Shown: positions 8,720-18,535 of the stretch, piece after piece
How positions within the stretch are numbered: the first letter of the stretch is position 1
Layout of the letters: each line of letters begins with the position of its first letter
Source: Flavobacteriaceae bacterium D16
GTDB taxonomy: Bacteria; Bacteroidota; Bacteroidia; Flavobacteriales; Flavobacteriaceae
NCBI GenBank assembly: GCA_021295155.1
Contig: JAJTJC010000035.1
Span: forward strand, 558,001 to 622,000
DNA length: 64,000 nt
Reading direction: 5' to 3'
Notes under the pieces: model-generated
What the model saw: the letters and a program-made list of their open reading frames with translations, nothing else
Database searches by the model: none
Told to the model about the DNA's origin: nothing
Made by a program: the position numbers and the translations under genes

Positions 8720-8761
8720 AAGTGTTCCTTTTTATAGGTTTTTATTTTTCTATTTATCTAT

Positions 8762-10324
8762 TTACAATTCTCCCCTTCGGGCTACTAGTTCTTTCTTAAT
8801 CTCACGAGCCCGTTCTTCATTCAGGCTATATTTCCACATGATCAGGATGGCAATAGCTGCTGTGGCGGCAGGAATTAAAATATCCGCAACCCTTAAATTG
8901 GTCATGGTTTCCATGGATTGTGTTTCGGCATCGGAAATAAATCCTACTACTTTCAAAACCAGGCCTCCTAATACCAATGCAAGAGCTTGACCTAATTTTA
9001 CCATCCACCAATAAATGGCCCCAAAAGTACCTTCTTTTCTCGGCATTCCGTTCTCTAACTCATCCAAATCGCATACATCTGCCGTCATACTCATCATTAA
9101 GGTGAATAATCCTCCCAAACCAAATGCAATCAGTGGAATCGGGATAAAAATCAGCCATGGTGCCCCCTGGCTGGTATCAATACTGAACCAGGTCATTCCA
9201 GCACTTTCCAAAAATGGATTCATCCACTCAAATAAGGCACCTACGCCGTTATTCAGGGCCTGACCAAAGGCTGTTTCATTAAATCGTGCATTTAACGAAT
9301 TATCAAATCCCCACCATTTTAATAAGTATCCTATAATAGATAATACGGTCGAGATAATAAAAGCTTGCCGTTTTCCCCATTTGTTGGACATCCAGGAAAT
9401 AATAGGAATTACCACAAATGCTGTTAGTACAGCGGTAATGGTTGAGAACCAGGCTGGCCAGGTTCCTGCCATGCCATAATCACCGTTAAACATATAGAAT
9501 ACAATAATATATACACTAAATGCAGCTACCATCTGGAATCCATTGAATACCAGGAAGGTTGCCCCACATAGTTTCATAAATGGCTTGTTTTTAGATACCT
9601 GTACGATCCCTTTAAAGAGGTCTTTCAGGTTGGAAGCCAAAGACTTAAAGGATATTTCCTTCCTATTTCCCATATGGGAAGCATCAATTCCCCTACAGAA
9701 AATGGCCGGAAGTACCCCTAATACGATACAGACCCCTGCAACAATCGTAGAAAGTCGTCTAACACCAACTGCCTGTTCCGGAAATATATCGGGATCGGCA
9801 ATGATTACCCAGAACCAGGGTACAATCATCCAGGCAACTTGCCCTATGGTATTCGCAAAAGCCATTAAACGCGTTCGCTCATTATAGTCGGAGGTCATTT
9901 CATACCCTAATCCAACCAATGGGGTGGCATACATGGTATTCCCTATAAGGAAAATCAGGGATAGGATAAGGAAGTACCAGAAATTATAGGTTTGTCCATT
10001 TTCAGCGTCTAACTGCCATAAAAGGGCAAACAATATCCCACTCGCGATGGCACCAACAAAAATGTATGGCCTCCTGCGCCCCCACTTAGATGTGGTGTTA
10101 TCCGAGATAAATCCCATAATGGGATCTGTAATAGCATCGAATATCCTGGGTAAACCACCCAGTAATCCTGCTAGAAAGGGGTCCATTCCGAAGGCCGTAA
10201 GCAGGAAGAACATAAAAAACCCTAATGCTCCCGGTAAAAGGTTGAGCACAAAATGGCCTGCTCCAAATGCGGCCTTTTGTCCAATCGGCACTTTATCTTT
10301 TGCTGCGGTTTTGTAAGTAGACAT
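8762..10324 (-). CDS. GPH-family (MelB-like) glycoside:cation symporter
   Basis: A 520-residue MFS transporter with about 12 membrane helices. The motif DAITDPIMGFISDNT followed by WGRRRPYI is the signature of the glycoside-pentoside-hexuronide:cation symporter family. Compared with typical 450-480-residue members it carries an extended hydrophilic segment around residues 330-385 (containing FNETAFGQALNNG) between membrane helices. Flanked by GH30 and GH17 genes with gaps of 16 and 42 bp, it probably imports gluco-oligosaccharides or a disaccharide across the inner membrane. Substrate and coupling ion are inferred. Confidence 0.9.
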   Translation of the reverse strand: MSTYKTAAKDKVPIGQKAAFGAGHFVLNLLPGALGFFMFFLLTAFGMDPFLAGLLGGLPRIFDAITDPIMGFISDNTTSKWGRRRPYIFVGAIASGILFALLWQLDAENGQTYNFWYFLILSLIFLIGNTMYATPLVGLGYEMTSDYNERTRLMAFANTIGQVAWMIVPWFWVIIADPDIFPEQAVGVRRLSTIVAGVCIVLGVLPAIFCRGIDASHMGNRKEISFKSLASNLKDLFKGIVQVSKNKPFMKLCGATFLVFNGFQMVAAFSVYIIVFYMFNGDYGMAGTWPAWFSTITAVLTAFVVIPIISWMSNKWGKRQAFIISTVLSIIGYLLKWWGFDNSLNARFNETAFGQALNNGVGALFEWMNPFLESAGMTWFSIDTSQGAPWLIFIPIPLIAFGLGGLFTLMMSMTADVCDLDELENGMPRKEGTFGAIYWWMVKLGQALALVLGGLVLKVVGFISDAETQSMETMTNLRVADILIPAATAAIAILIMWKYSLNEERAREIKKELVARRGEL

Positions 10325-10340
10325 AATTTTCGAGTATTAA

Positions 10341-11852
10341 TTAGTTGGTTTCAGTTATAGCTTGGTCACCAGGAATAATCAAGGTTTGAACCGCCTGGCC
10401 ACTAATTTGAATTGAATTTGTACTTTCTTCTCCTAATGTAAGGGAAACTTCCTTAGGTTCCTCTTGCTGATTCAGCATAACCACTACAATGGATCCATCA
10501 GGGTTTTGCGCTGCAGTTACCATCAGCGAATCTTCGGCAAGTTCAAAACCTATTCTCACTGCCCCGGGGCGAATGTATTTGCTAAAGTGCGCCATGGTAT
10601 AGTACAGCGGTGTAAAATACACCTCATCCTGATCCGGATCTACAATTACCGGGGCCACACACCAGTTTTCAAACCAATTGGGGCCTCCCTGTTTATCCAG
10701 AACCATATTCCAGTCTATCCATCCATCTACCCAGTTATTGAGGCAACCAATGATATCCCGGGCGTAGCGATAAACCGGTACGTACTTGGGATGCAGGTGT
10801 TTATCTTTTTCCGGCGCCCAATCCCAGCCCCAGTCAGTAGCCTCCCTAGACCAGTACCATTGATCGTCCTGCCATTTTGGAACCTCAGCATCCACACAGG
10901 CTTCTGATTGGATCAGGTGTTTATCTGGTGCAGCCGCATGAGCAGCCTGCAGGTTTTCCGGGAACCAGTCGAACGTACTGGCATACCAGTGCACAGCCGT
11001 ACCGTCAAAATACTTGCGGGAAGTTTCATCCTGGAACATGGTATCTACCCATTCCTTTAGTTCTTCTCCCCTGTTCTGATCATATCCAAGAATCTTGACA
11101 TCATGTCCGTCTTTTTCCAATTGGGGACCCAAATGATTTTTAACAAAATCAGTCATTTCCTGGGGAGTAAAATGCATGCTTTCCCAATTGTTATCATTAC
11201 CCAGGGGCTCATTTTCCACCGTAAAGCCCCAAATGTCAATACCCTCGGCCTTATAGGCATCGATATATTTTGAAAAAAACAGGGCCCATGTATCGTTATA
11301 TTCAGGCAATAACTTGCCTCCACGCCAGTCTTTATTGTCTTTCATCCAGGGGGGCGCGGTCCATGGAGAAGCCATAATTTTAAAGCCGTCTACGGACACC
11401 GCCATGGCCTCCTTAATCATGGGTATAATATCATCTTTATCCTCATCAATTGAAAAATGGGCTAATTCCATATCACCTTCTACCGGTGCATAAGAATAAT
11501 TACTCACTGAAAAGTCACAGGAATTCATATGGGTCCTGGTGAGTGAATAGCGGGCGCCCTCGGAACCAAAATAGGCGTCAATAACCTTTTTACGATTTTC
11601 CGGGCCCAATTGATTGAGCAAATAGGCCGAAGCTTCTGTAAAGGATCCACCAAAGCCCGTAATGGTTTGAAATTTCTGTTCGGGAAGCAACTTAATTTGT
11701 GTAGCTGTCCCTGCCGTCTCCTGAGTTTTTACAGGAGTCATTTTATTGCCTCCGGCAGAGGTTTCATAGACCTCAACCGATAACTTTTTTTCAGAAGTAC
11801 ATGCAACAAGCGTCAAAATTAATAACATTAAAAGGTTGGTTTTGTTTTTCAT
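10341..11852 (-). CDS. GH30 glycosidase lipoprotein, probable beta-1,6-glucanase
   Basis: A 503-residue protein from the ATG at 11852; a start further upstream would overlap the preceding gene and precede the signal peptide. A lipobox (TLVAC) lipidates Cys18. The (beta/alpha)8 domain shows GH30 motifs: FGGSFTEA near residue 68, acid/base Glu215 in TVENEPLG and nucleophile Glu317 in IQSEACV; the usual beta-sandwich side domain is at the C-terminus. In laminarin loci GH30 enzymes remove or cleave at beta-1,6-glucose branches. The stop of the upstream GH17 gene is 19 bp away. Glucosylceramidase-like activity is an alternative, less likely from context. Confidence 0.93.
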   Translation of the reverse strand: MKNKTNLLMLLILTLVACTSEKKLSVEVYETSAGGNKMTPVKTQETAGTATQIKLLPEQKFQTITGFGGSFTEASAYLLNQLGPENRKKVIDAYFGSEGARYSLTRTHMNSCDFSVSNYSYAPVEGDMELAHFSIDEDKDDIIPMIKEAMAVSVDGFKIMASPWTAPPWMKDNKDWRGGKLLPEYNDTWALFFSKYIDAYKAEGIDIWGFTVENEPLGNDNNWESMHFTPQEMTDFVKNHLGPQLEKDGHDVKILGYDQNRGEELKEWVDTMFQDETSRKYFDGTAVHWYASTFDWFPENLQAAHAAAPDKHLIQSEACVDAEVPKWQDDQWYWSREATDWGWDWAPEKDKHLHPKYVPVYRYARDIIGCLNNWVDGWIDWNMVLDKQGGPNWFENWCVAPVIVDPDQDEVYFTPLYYTMAHFSKYIRPGAVRIGFELAEDSLMVTAAQNPDGSIVVVMLNQQEEPKEVSLTLGEESTNSIQISGQAVQTLIIPGDQAITETN

Positions 11853-11871
11853 TTTACTCAGCGTTACAAAA

Positions 11872-13164
11872 TCAATGCACCATGGTGTGTTCTTGTTGTG
11901 TTGGCGGAACAAGTACATCCTTCATTAAGGCTTCCTTATCACCATCATAGGTTTTGGTAATGGTTTTTCCATCACGGGTCAGTCCTTTAAAAATACCCTG
12001 ATCCACCATCTCCCAAAGGGCATATTTAGCTTTACCCTCAACGGTAAAAAGGCCAAAGTGGTTTTCAGATCCTTTTTTATTATGGGCGTCCTTCCATTTC
12101 TCATCAAAGGCCTCAAAATAGAAACAGGAAATTCCATTAGCATTGGTCCACTCTCGCATGTGTTTATAATACAAGGCAGACTTTAGCTCATCTGTTGCCC
12201 TGCTGCCATCCGGTCCATAATACCCGCTGGAAACGGTAGCCCATCCGGTCTCACCAATATGAATAGGTTTGTCTACGCCAAGGCTTTTGACGTAATTGGA
12301 AACTGAATCATACTTGGATATTGCGGTTTCCTTAGCACGTATCATTGCAGCCTCTATTTTCTCGATATCGGACAAACCTTCTTCTTCCGCTGGCACCCAC
12401 CAGAATTCAGGAACATAATGAGAGTAATGATAGGGATAGGTGTGCATGGAAATATAGTCCACTGCTTTGACCAACCTTGCCAGGTCTTCGGTATGATAGA
12501 GGGGATCTCCCCCACCCCAGGACGCAAAATCATCCGAGCTGGTAATCCATAAATCCTCAGGTAGCTTGCCAGCCTTCTTCAGATCCTGCAGGCGATTCAC
12601 CCACTTTAAAATAACCTTGGGTTGCACAAAGTAACTCTCGGCCCATTTTACCATGGCCTCATTCCCCACGGCAAGTACTTTAACAATATCGGGATATTGA
12701 TTAGCCAAGGCAACAGCCCTGTCAATCTCCCCCTCATTTTGCTCACTTTCCAAATTATGATCCGGTGCCTGATCGGTCCAGGCGTTTTTGCAATCGATCC
12801 ATGCCCCAAGCATTACATACATTTCAAAGTCAGGATCAACTTCCTTTAGCTCACTTATTGCTTTAAGGATATTGGAAGCTTGAGGGAGCTGCACATTATA
12901 AGTGCGTAATATTTTAATCCCCATGGCATCCATAATCTTTAAATCGTCTTTTATTTCATCCAGGGTTGGTTGAACTTCACGAGTATTGGCCCGGTAACCT
13001 CCATAAGATATGGCCAGGTATTCCGGATTTCCTAAAATATCTTTAGCGGTCACTTCTTTTTTAATTTGTGTTTGATCTTTGGTGTTTTCTTTCTGTCCTT
13101 CTTTACATGCAATCAATCCAACCAGAACCACAACTGACAGTAATACAATTTTTAATGCTCTCAT
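11872..13164 (-). CDS. GH17 family glycosidase lipoprotein
   Basis: A 430-residue protein with lipobox GLIAC and lipidation at Cys20. The GH17 barrel carries acid/base Glu169 (LAVGNEAMV) and nucleophile Glu305 (IGETGWATV). It is longer than the cytoplasmic GH17 of the same operon and the two are clearly diverged paralogues. Context suggests a periplasm- or surface-facing enzyme acting on debranched beta-1,3-gluco-oligosaccharides. The gap to the upstream GH3 gene is 67 bp, the largest in the operon, and was scanned without finding a terminator. Confidence 0.93.
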   Translation of the reverse strand: MRALKIVLLSVVVLVGLIACKEGQKENTKDQTQIKKEVTAKDILGNPEYLAISYGGYRANTREVQPTLDEIKDDLKIMDAMGIKILRTYNVQLPQASNILKAISELKEVDPDFEMYVMLGAWIDCKNAWTDQAPDHNLESEQNEGEIDRAVALANQYPDIVKVLAVGNEAMVKWAESYFVQPKVILKWVNRLQDLKKAGKLPEDLWITSSDDFASWGGGDPLYHTEDLARLVKAVDYISMHTYPYHYSHYVPEFWWVPAEEEGLSDIEKIEAAMIRAKETAISKYDSVSNYVKSLGVDKPIHIGETGWATVSSGYYGPDGSRATDELKSALYYKHMREWTNANGISCFYFEAFDEKWKDAHNKKGSENHFGLFTVEGKAKYALWEMVDQGIFKGLTRDGKTITKTYDGDKEALMKDVLVPPTQQEHTMVH

Positions 13165-13231
13165 AGTTGACTTTTATTATATTTCCAGTGGCCAAAGTGC
13201 CTCTTTTATACTTCATAATTATTTTCAATAG

Positions 13232-15061
13232 TTAACTTTTTTGATATTCCAGTCCAAAACCAATTGGAAAAAGCGGGGTTGGACTTTTCTGCCAGAAATT
13301 TGGGCCATAAACATGCTCATAATCCGATTCAGATTCCGGCCAGGAATGTGGCAATTTTCCGGTAAAGTTATAATCCCCAAAGAGAACATCGGCAATACCT
13401 TTACCTTCAGAACCCGGCAACCAGGCAGCTATAAAGGCATCTGCCTTTTTGAGTTCTTCGGTAACCACCAGGGGTCTTCCGGAAAGCAATACCACTACCG
13501 TTGGTACCCCCTGTGCCACATAATGCTCTATATAATTTTTATGCTCTTCGGTTAGTGTTAACTGGCAATCACTTTCTTCATGGCCAACATCACCAAAAAA
13601 CTCAGCATAGGGTTTTTCTCCTACACAGATAATAGCCACGTCGGCATCGGGATGCAGATCAACTCCTCCCGCATCATAAACCACTTCACCGTAGGCTGCC
13701 TCACGGATTCCATCTATAATTGAACTGGCCCCCAGATAATTCTCCGTAGTACCCTGCCAGTTGATTGTCCAACCACCAGATTGTAATCCGGAACTATCAG
13801 CATGTTCTCCCACTACCACAATCCTTTTTAACTTCTTATCCAATGGAAGGATACTGGCATTATTTTTAAGCAGGACTAAGGACTCCCTTACAGCCTGCCT
13901 TGCCACTTCTCTATGATTATCACAGCCTATACATTCAATTAATGTTGAATCCGGAAAAGGATATTCGAATAAGCCCAGGCGAAATTTTTGACGGAGAATC
14001 CTTCGAACGGCATCATCAATGCGGTCCATAGAAACTTCTTCAGATTTCACACCCTCGAATAAAACCTCCCGGAAATGATCTAAATCGCCATCAACGGCCA
14101 TGATCATATCTACTCCGGCATTAACAATCTCATTTTCACCATATTTGGAATAACCTTTCCAGTCCGATACCACAATACCATCGAAATTCAATGTGTTTTT
14201 TAGTAGACCGGTTATCAATGCCTTGTGAGCGTGCATTGGGATGCCGTCTAAGATATTGAACGAGGTCATCACAGAACCAACACCACTTCTTACCGCCTCC
14301 TCATACGGAGGAAGCAGGCGCTCTGCCACTTGTTCAGGGGTGAGTGTAGTCTCACCGCCTTCAATTCCATATTCCGTGGCCCCATCGCCTATAAAATGCT
14401 TTACAGTGGCCATCACGGTACCCTTATTCGACAGGTTACCCTGATGTCCTATTACAGAAGCCCTGGTAAGCTTTGTAGTCAGAGCCGTACTTTCTGAAAA
14501 AGCCTCATAGACACGACCCCATTTTTCATTGTAAGGAATAGCAACACAAGGTGAAAAAACCCAGTTAAAACCGGTAGCCTGTGCTTCTTTGGCTGTGATT
14601 GCCGCTGCCTTTTCAACTAAATCAGCGTTTCCTGCAGCGCCCATTCCAATATTATGTGGAAAAATTGTTGCTCCGGGATAAGTATTCTGACCATGAATGG
14701 CATCTACCCCAAACAGCAAAGGGATTCCCAGCCTCGTAGAAAGGGCTATCTCCTGTAATTCCGTGAAGCGTGCCTGCCACTCTGCCGCATTATGACCCGG
14801 TATCGGGCCTTCGGTATGGATTACAGACCCTATATACTTACTTGAGATATCGCTATCCTGGATATCATCAAAATGCCGTACCTGGGTCATCTGACCAATC
14901 TTTTCCTCAAGGGTCATTTTAGCCAACAGGGCTTCAACTTTCCGTTCTGTCTTCAAATCCGATTGTATTTCGATACGAATATTTTTTGCGTGGCTTGGTG
15001 GCAGCATACACAGGCTTAATAAAAAAAGCCAGGGGGCGTGTATTTGCCTTATTGCTCTCAC
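13232..15061 (-). CDS. GH3 beta-glucosidase / exo-beta-glucanase
   Basis: A 609-residue exported GH3. The signal peptide ends near SHAKN. The nucleophile is Asp300 in GIVVSDWKG; the second domain carries GEKPYAEFFGD, which matches the acid/base region of plant ExoI-type exo-glucanases. KHF and the HD-like region are also present. The start is GTG at 15061; the GTGA overlap with the stop of the phosphorylase gene implies translational coupling, and no later Met would retain the signal peptide. It should release glucose from beta-1,3- or beta-1,6-linked oligosaccharides in the periplasm. Confidence 0.94.
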   Translation of the reverse strand: MRAIRQIHAPWLFLLSLCMLPPSHAKNIRIEIQSDLKTERKVEALLAKMTLEEKIGQMTQVRHFDDIQDSDISSKYIGSVIHTEGPIPGHNAAEWQARFTELQEIALSTRLGIPLLFGVDAIHGQNTYPGATIFPHNIGMGAAGNADLVEKAAAITAKEAQATGFNWVFSPCVAIPYNEKWGRVYEAFSESTALTTKLTRASVIGHQGNLSNKGTVMATVKHFIGDGATEYGIEGGETTLTPEQVAERLLPPYEEAVRSGVGSVMTSFNILDGIPMHAHKALITGLLKNTLNFDGIVVSDWKGYSKYGENEIVNAGVDMIMAVDGDLDHFREVLFEGVKSEEVSMDRIDDAVRRILRQKFRLGLFEYPFPDSTLIECIGCDNHREVARQAVRESLVLLKNNASILPLDKKLKRIVVVGEHADSSGLQSGGWTINWQGTTENYLGASSIIDGIREAAYGEVVYDAGGVDLHPDADVAIICVGEKPYAEFFGDVGHEESDCQLTLTEEHKNYIEHYVAQGVPTVVVLLSGRPLVVTEELKKADAFIAAWLPGSEGKGIADVLFGDYNFTGKLPHSWPESESDYEHVYGPNFWQKSPTPLFPIGFGLEYQKS

Positions 15062-18000
15062 CTCAACCGCTCTTCTTTTAGGTTAATCCTGATTAATTGA
15101 ATCTCAGCTGTCCTTTCAAAGACCTTTCTGCTGTTTTCTGCATCCAGCTCCAGTTTTTCTAATGTGGATTTGGAACCGTCTTTGAACGTAATCTCCAGAT
15201 CCTCCTGATCAGCTAACTGATAAATTACGGGCACCTGACAATAGGTAAAACAAATAGAACCTGGTGCTAACTGCAATTCCTCTTGTTTGGGTTCAAGGCT
15301 GATATATGCAAATGTTTTTGGTACTTCAAGGAACTCGTCTTTCTTTAAAAGACAAGGATCAAAACACAGTTTTCCCTTCCTGATAAAAACTCCAAGTTCA
15401 CCAAACCTACTCAGAATATCCTCCTTAACCTGTCCTGTCATTCCTGGTTGCTGAGCCCCTTTTCCTTGCGGGGTATGCGAATAAGGATCTGTTGAGAATG
15501 CCCCGTATAATGCGGGTGACTTATGGACTCCTATCCCCGCGTTGATTTCGTAATAGTGCTCCAGTAGTTTTCCAATAATTACCGGGTCTGCATCTTCTTC
15601 GATCGCTGTAAGGCACACTTCCTGAACGGCCAGAAGCAATTTGGATACCATATGCCAGTAAATAGAACCAAGGCCTTCATAGCCAAAAAAGGTCCCTGAC
15701 CTGCCTGTAAACGCCTTATGATTGAATACAGATTCAAACAGCTGCAATACCTTCGTCTTTTCTTTTTCGTTTAGCGAATTAAAGCTTTCGGTATCCAGCG
15801 CATTCAATGCTTCACTTAGGTCAGCTGCATTCTTAAAGTTTCCATTGAAGTGAACCTTGTTATTTATATCTTTTTTAATTATTTGAAAATTATCTTTTTC
15901 GATCAACTCTCGGAGTAGACCAGATTGGGCTACAGCATCATCCGGAATCGTATTCTTCTCGGCAAAAAGTGGCAAATTTTTGTTGGGATACAGCAAATAA
16001 CTATACTGATCCGGACGGAATAAAGCACTGCTTTTTAGTCCATCCAGCAAATCCAATGCCTCGTTTGAAGTTAAGGCTCCGGAACTCAGAGCTGCGACCT
16101 GTCCTTCCAGCATTTCACTGAGATAGGAAATCGAAACCTCTTCTTCGTTCTCTACGGTCATCAGGTTATAAGCATGGTAAAGGCTATCTTCCCTCCTGTT
16201 TGCTTTAATGGAATGTTCACAGTATTGTATACTGATCGCTACAAATTCCATCAAATCAGATAAACTTACTGATTCCTTATTTCCGGAGAAAGGGTTGTTA
16301 TACACCTGACTGCGGAAATCACTCCCCGCCTGACCGAGTCCATCCAGGATCTGTCTTCGCTGACGATCATTTATACTACCTTCCAGAACCGATTTATTCT
16401 CATTCAGAGCAGTAACTACTCCCTTAAAAAAGGCTCTTAATTCAACGGAAACAGGTACTTCGGATATTTCTGAATCTGCAAATAACTTTTTGAGGAAGTT
16501 CAAAAACCTCCTCAGGTAGTACAGGGTAACCATGGATACCCCGTTCCCAACAAGCGCATTATTGGCATCGTTCCATTCCGGGCGCTGGGTGTTCATCCAG
16601 ATACCGCCTTCCGGTATAAAATTGGAGATCTTGGCTAAAACCGTAGCCAGTATCTTTTCTATAAAGTTAACCCGGTATATATCATTTGACGCATTGTAAA
16701 TCAAAGCACCATCTGCACCAATTTCTGCCCTTTTACTTCGTATCTTATGATCCAGGGTTTCATCAAACTCAATGGTATCCTTGGGGTTTTTAAGCAAGTC
16801 TGCATACCCCTTGATCTTGTAGGGTACATTGGCATAGACAAAAATATCCTTGTTGAAATAGCTTTCCAGTCTTCCTGGTGCAAGATCTTCGGCAAATTCT
16901 AAAAATTTCAACAGGTAGATCAATTGGTGATCCCCCCAATAGCCGATATACGACCAGGGGTCATCCGGTTCAATCACTTCCCAGTCAAAACCATCTTTGG
17001 TTACCCGATAGGGGTTATAACCATCGAAGGTAGTGGCATTGAGAAACTTGTGGATCATGCTTTCAATAAATTCCGGGTAAGAAAGCGCCAGGGCTTCCCA
17101 GTTCTGGAAGATGTCCCTCCAGTTCCCCTCATAGTCGAGAATTTTGGAACCGTCTACCTCATCACGGGTATTGATGGAGAAAACATTCCAGGGTCGACTT
17201 GGATCTCCGTGTCTCCTGCTGAATTTCAAGGGCATATATTCCAGGCAAAGCCGTTTGAAATTGTTGTCGTCCGCGCTAACTGATAGTGATTTGAGGTCCT
17301 TTAATGAAAAAACCTCTGGCAGTGCATCAACTGATTTTTCAAATCGCTGGAAAACTACCTGGTTAGCTTTTCGCAGGTATTTTTTAAAGTCCCACTTTTC
17401 AATGTTGTAATTGTCATCAAATATCCCTCCCCGCATAATGTTAAAGAGAGTATTGGCAAAATGACGGGTATCCCTTAGTTGATCACGGGTATACTGCAAA
17501 CCATCTGAAGAAGCATTTAACTCTATAAGTCGCTGTGTACCGAGGTCTATGTCCCCTTCAACTTTATGAAGAAGATTATCATTGTCTTTAATTTCTTTGG
17601 AAAGCTCAGCGATAGCCGAATGGTCCTGGTTCACATTGGCCACAATCATCCATTCTTTCTTGTCTCCGGAGGCGAGTGTAATTTCCGTTTGAAGGAGGTA
17701 AGCCCCTTTCTCAGCTTTTATATCCGTTTCTTCCTGTACCTGTTGCCCTTTTCTAAAGCTGTTGAGCTGGAGCGAAGACAATAAGTGTGTTGCGTTCTCC
17801 ATTCCCAGGGACCAGGCCACGTTGGCCTTCAGGGCCTCACTAGGTTCTGCTTTGTCTACAATTATGGCACTAAGGGCATATATACCCAGTCCTGAACTTT
17901 TTAGCAATTCAGTTCTCTTATAAGCGTCAACCAGATTACTTTGCCTGTTTTGCAGGTCGCTTCCTACGCCGTATGGCAGAACATTTTGAATACCGTCAAT

Positions 18001-18513
18001 TAAGTTAACTTCTATGCTGTCTTTACCCTGGTTTAACAATGAGGATTTCCTTACGAATCCGTAAACATTAGAGGAATTCCATTCATAACTGAAGCTAAGC
18101 CCAAGATCATGGTTGATCTCTTCAAACAGTATCTTATTCCCATAAATACTTTTGTACAGGTTTCTGCTAATGTCGTAAACCCCGTATAAGCGATCGGAAA
18201 AAGGCTCCCATAACAAGGTTTCACCAGCTTTTTTTACCCGTAAGATGGTCTTACTCCCTGTTACTTCCGTAGATTCAGTAATCTTATCATCGGTATAATA
18301 TGGGAACAGTGAAAATTGCGCATTTTTCCTTCCTGCCGTAAGTCCCCCATTGCTGGAGATAAACATCCAGTGGTTGGAATCACTGACAATACTCATAAAA
18401 AATGGACGCATCGAATCGCTATTCGAGATTTTATAAAACACATCGTCTCCAATGTGGACACGAGTTAATTCCGTATTGTTTATATTCTGTTGTTCCATGA
18501 GATTTACATCCAT
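15058..18513 (-). CDS. GH149-type beta-1,3-oligoglucan phosphorylase
   Basis: An 1151-residue cytoplasmic protein without signal peptide. Its architecture resembles GH94/GH149/GH161 inverting phosphorylases: an N-terminal beta-sandwich (about 1-300), linker, and an alpha/alpha barrel from about residue 350. The probable catalytic acid is Asp649 in RPEWNDANNALVG; YEGNWRDIFQNWEALA (about 461-476) is another motif typical of this clan. The length (over 1100) favours GH149 over GH94 (about 800). It would convert beta-1,3-gluco-oligosaccharide plus phosphate to glucose-1-phosphate, saving ATP. It lies 22 bp after the sugar porter and overlaps GH3 by 4 bp. GH161 cannot be strictly excluded. Confidence 0.85.
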   Translation of the reverse strand: MDVNLMEQQNINNTELTRVHIGDDVFYKISNSDSMRPFFMSIVSDSNHWMFISSNGGLTAGRKNAQFSLFPYYTDDKITESTEVTGSKTILRVKKAGETLLWEPFSDRLYGVYDISRNLYKSIYGNKILFEEINHDLGLSFSYEWNSSNVYGFVRKSSLLNQGKDSIEVNLIDGIQNVLPYGVGSDLQNRQSNLVDAYKRTELLKSSGLGIYALSAIIVDKAEPSEALKANVAWSLGMENATHLLSSLQLNSFRKGQQVQEETDIKAEKGAYLLQTEITLASGDKKEWMIVANVNQDHSAIAELSKEIKDNDNLLHKVEGDIDLGTQRLIELNASSDGLQYTRDQLRDTRHFANTLFNIMRGGIFDDNYNIEKWDFKKYLRKANQVVFQRFEKSVDALPEVFSLKDLKSLSVSADDNNFKRLCLEYMPLKFSRRHGDPSRPWNVFSINTRDEVDGSKILDYEGNWRDIFQNWEALALSYPEFIESMIHKFLNATTFDGYNPYRVTKDGFDWEVIEPDDPWSYIGYWGDHQLIYLLKFLEFAEDLAPGRLESYFNKDIFVYANVPYKIKGYADLLKNPKDTIEFDETLDHKIRSKRAEIGADGALIYNASNDIYRVNFIEKILATVLAKISNFIPEGGIWMNTQRPEWNDANNALVGNGVSMVTLYYLRRFLNFLKKLFADSEISEVPVSVELRAFFKGVVTALNENKSVLEGSINDRQRRQILDGLGQAGSDFRSQVYNNPFSGNKESVSLSDLMEFVAISIQYCEHSIKANRREDSLYHAYNLMTVENEEEVSISYLSEMLEGQVAALSSGALTSNEALDLLDGLKSSALFRPDQYSYLLYPNKNLPLFAEKNTIPDDAVAQSGLLRELIEKDNFQIIKKDINNKVHFNGNFKNAADLSEALNALDTESFNSLNEKEKTKVLQLFESVFNHKAFTGRSGTFFGYEGLGSIYWHMVSKLLLAVQEVCLTAIEEDADPVIIGKLLEHYYEINAGIGVHKSPALYGAFSTDPYSHTPQGKGAQQPGMTGQVKEDILSRFGELGVFIRKGKLCFDPCLLKKDEFLEVPKTFAYISLEPKQEELQLAPGSICFTYCQVPVIYQLADQEDLEITFKDGSKSTLEKLELDAENSRKVFERTAEIQLIRINLKEERLR

Positions 18514-18535
18514 GAGTTAATTGGTATGGTTTTGT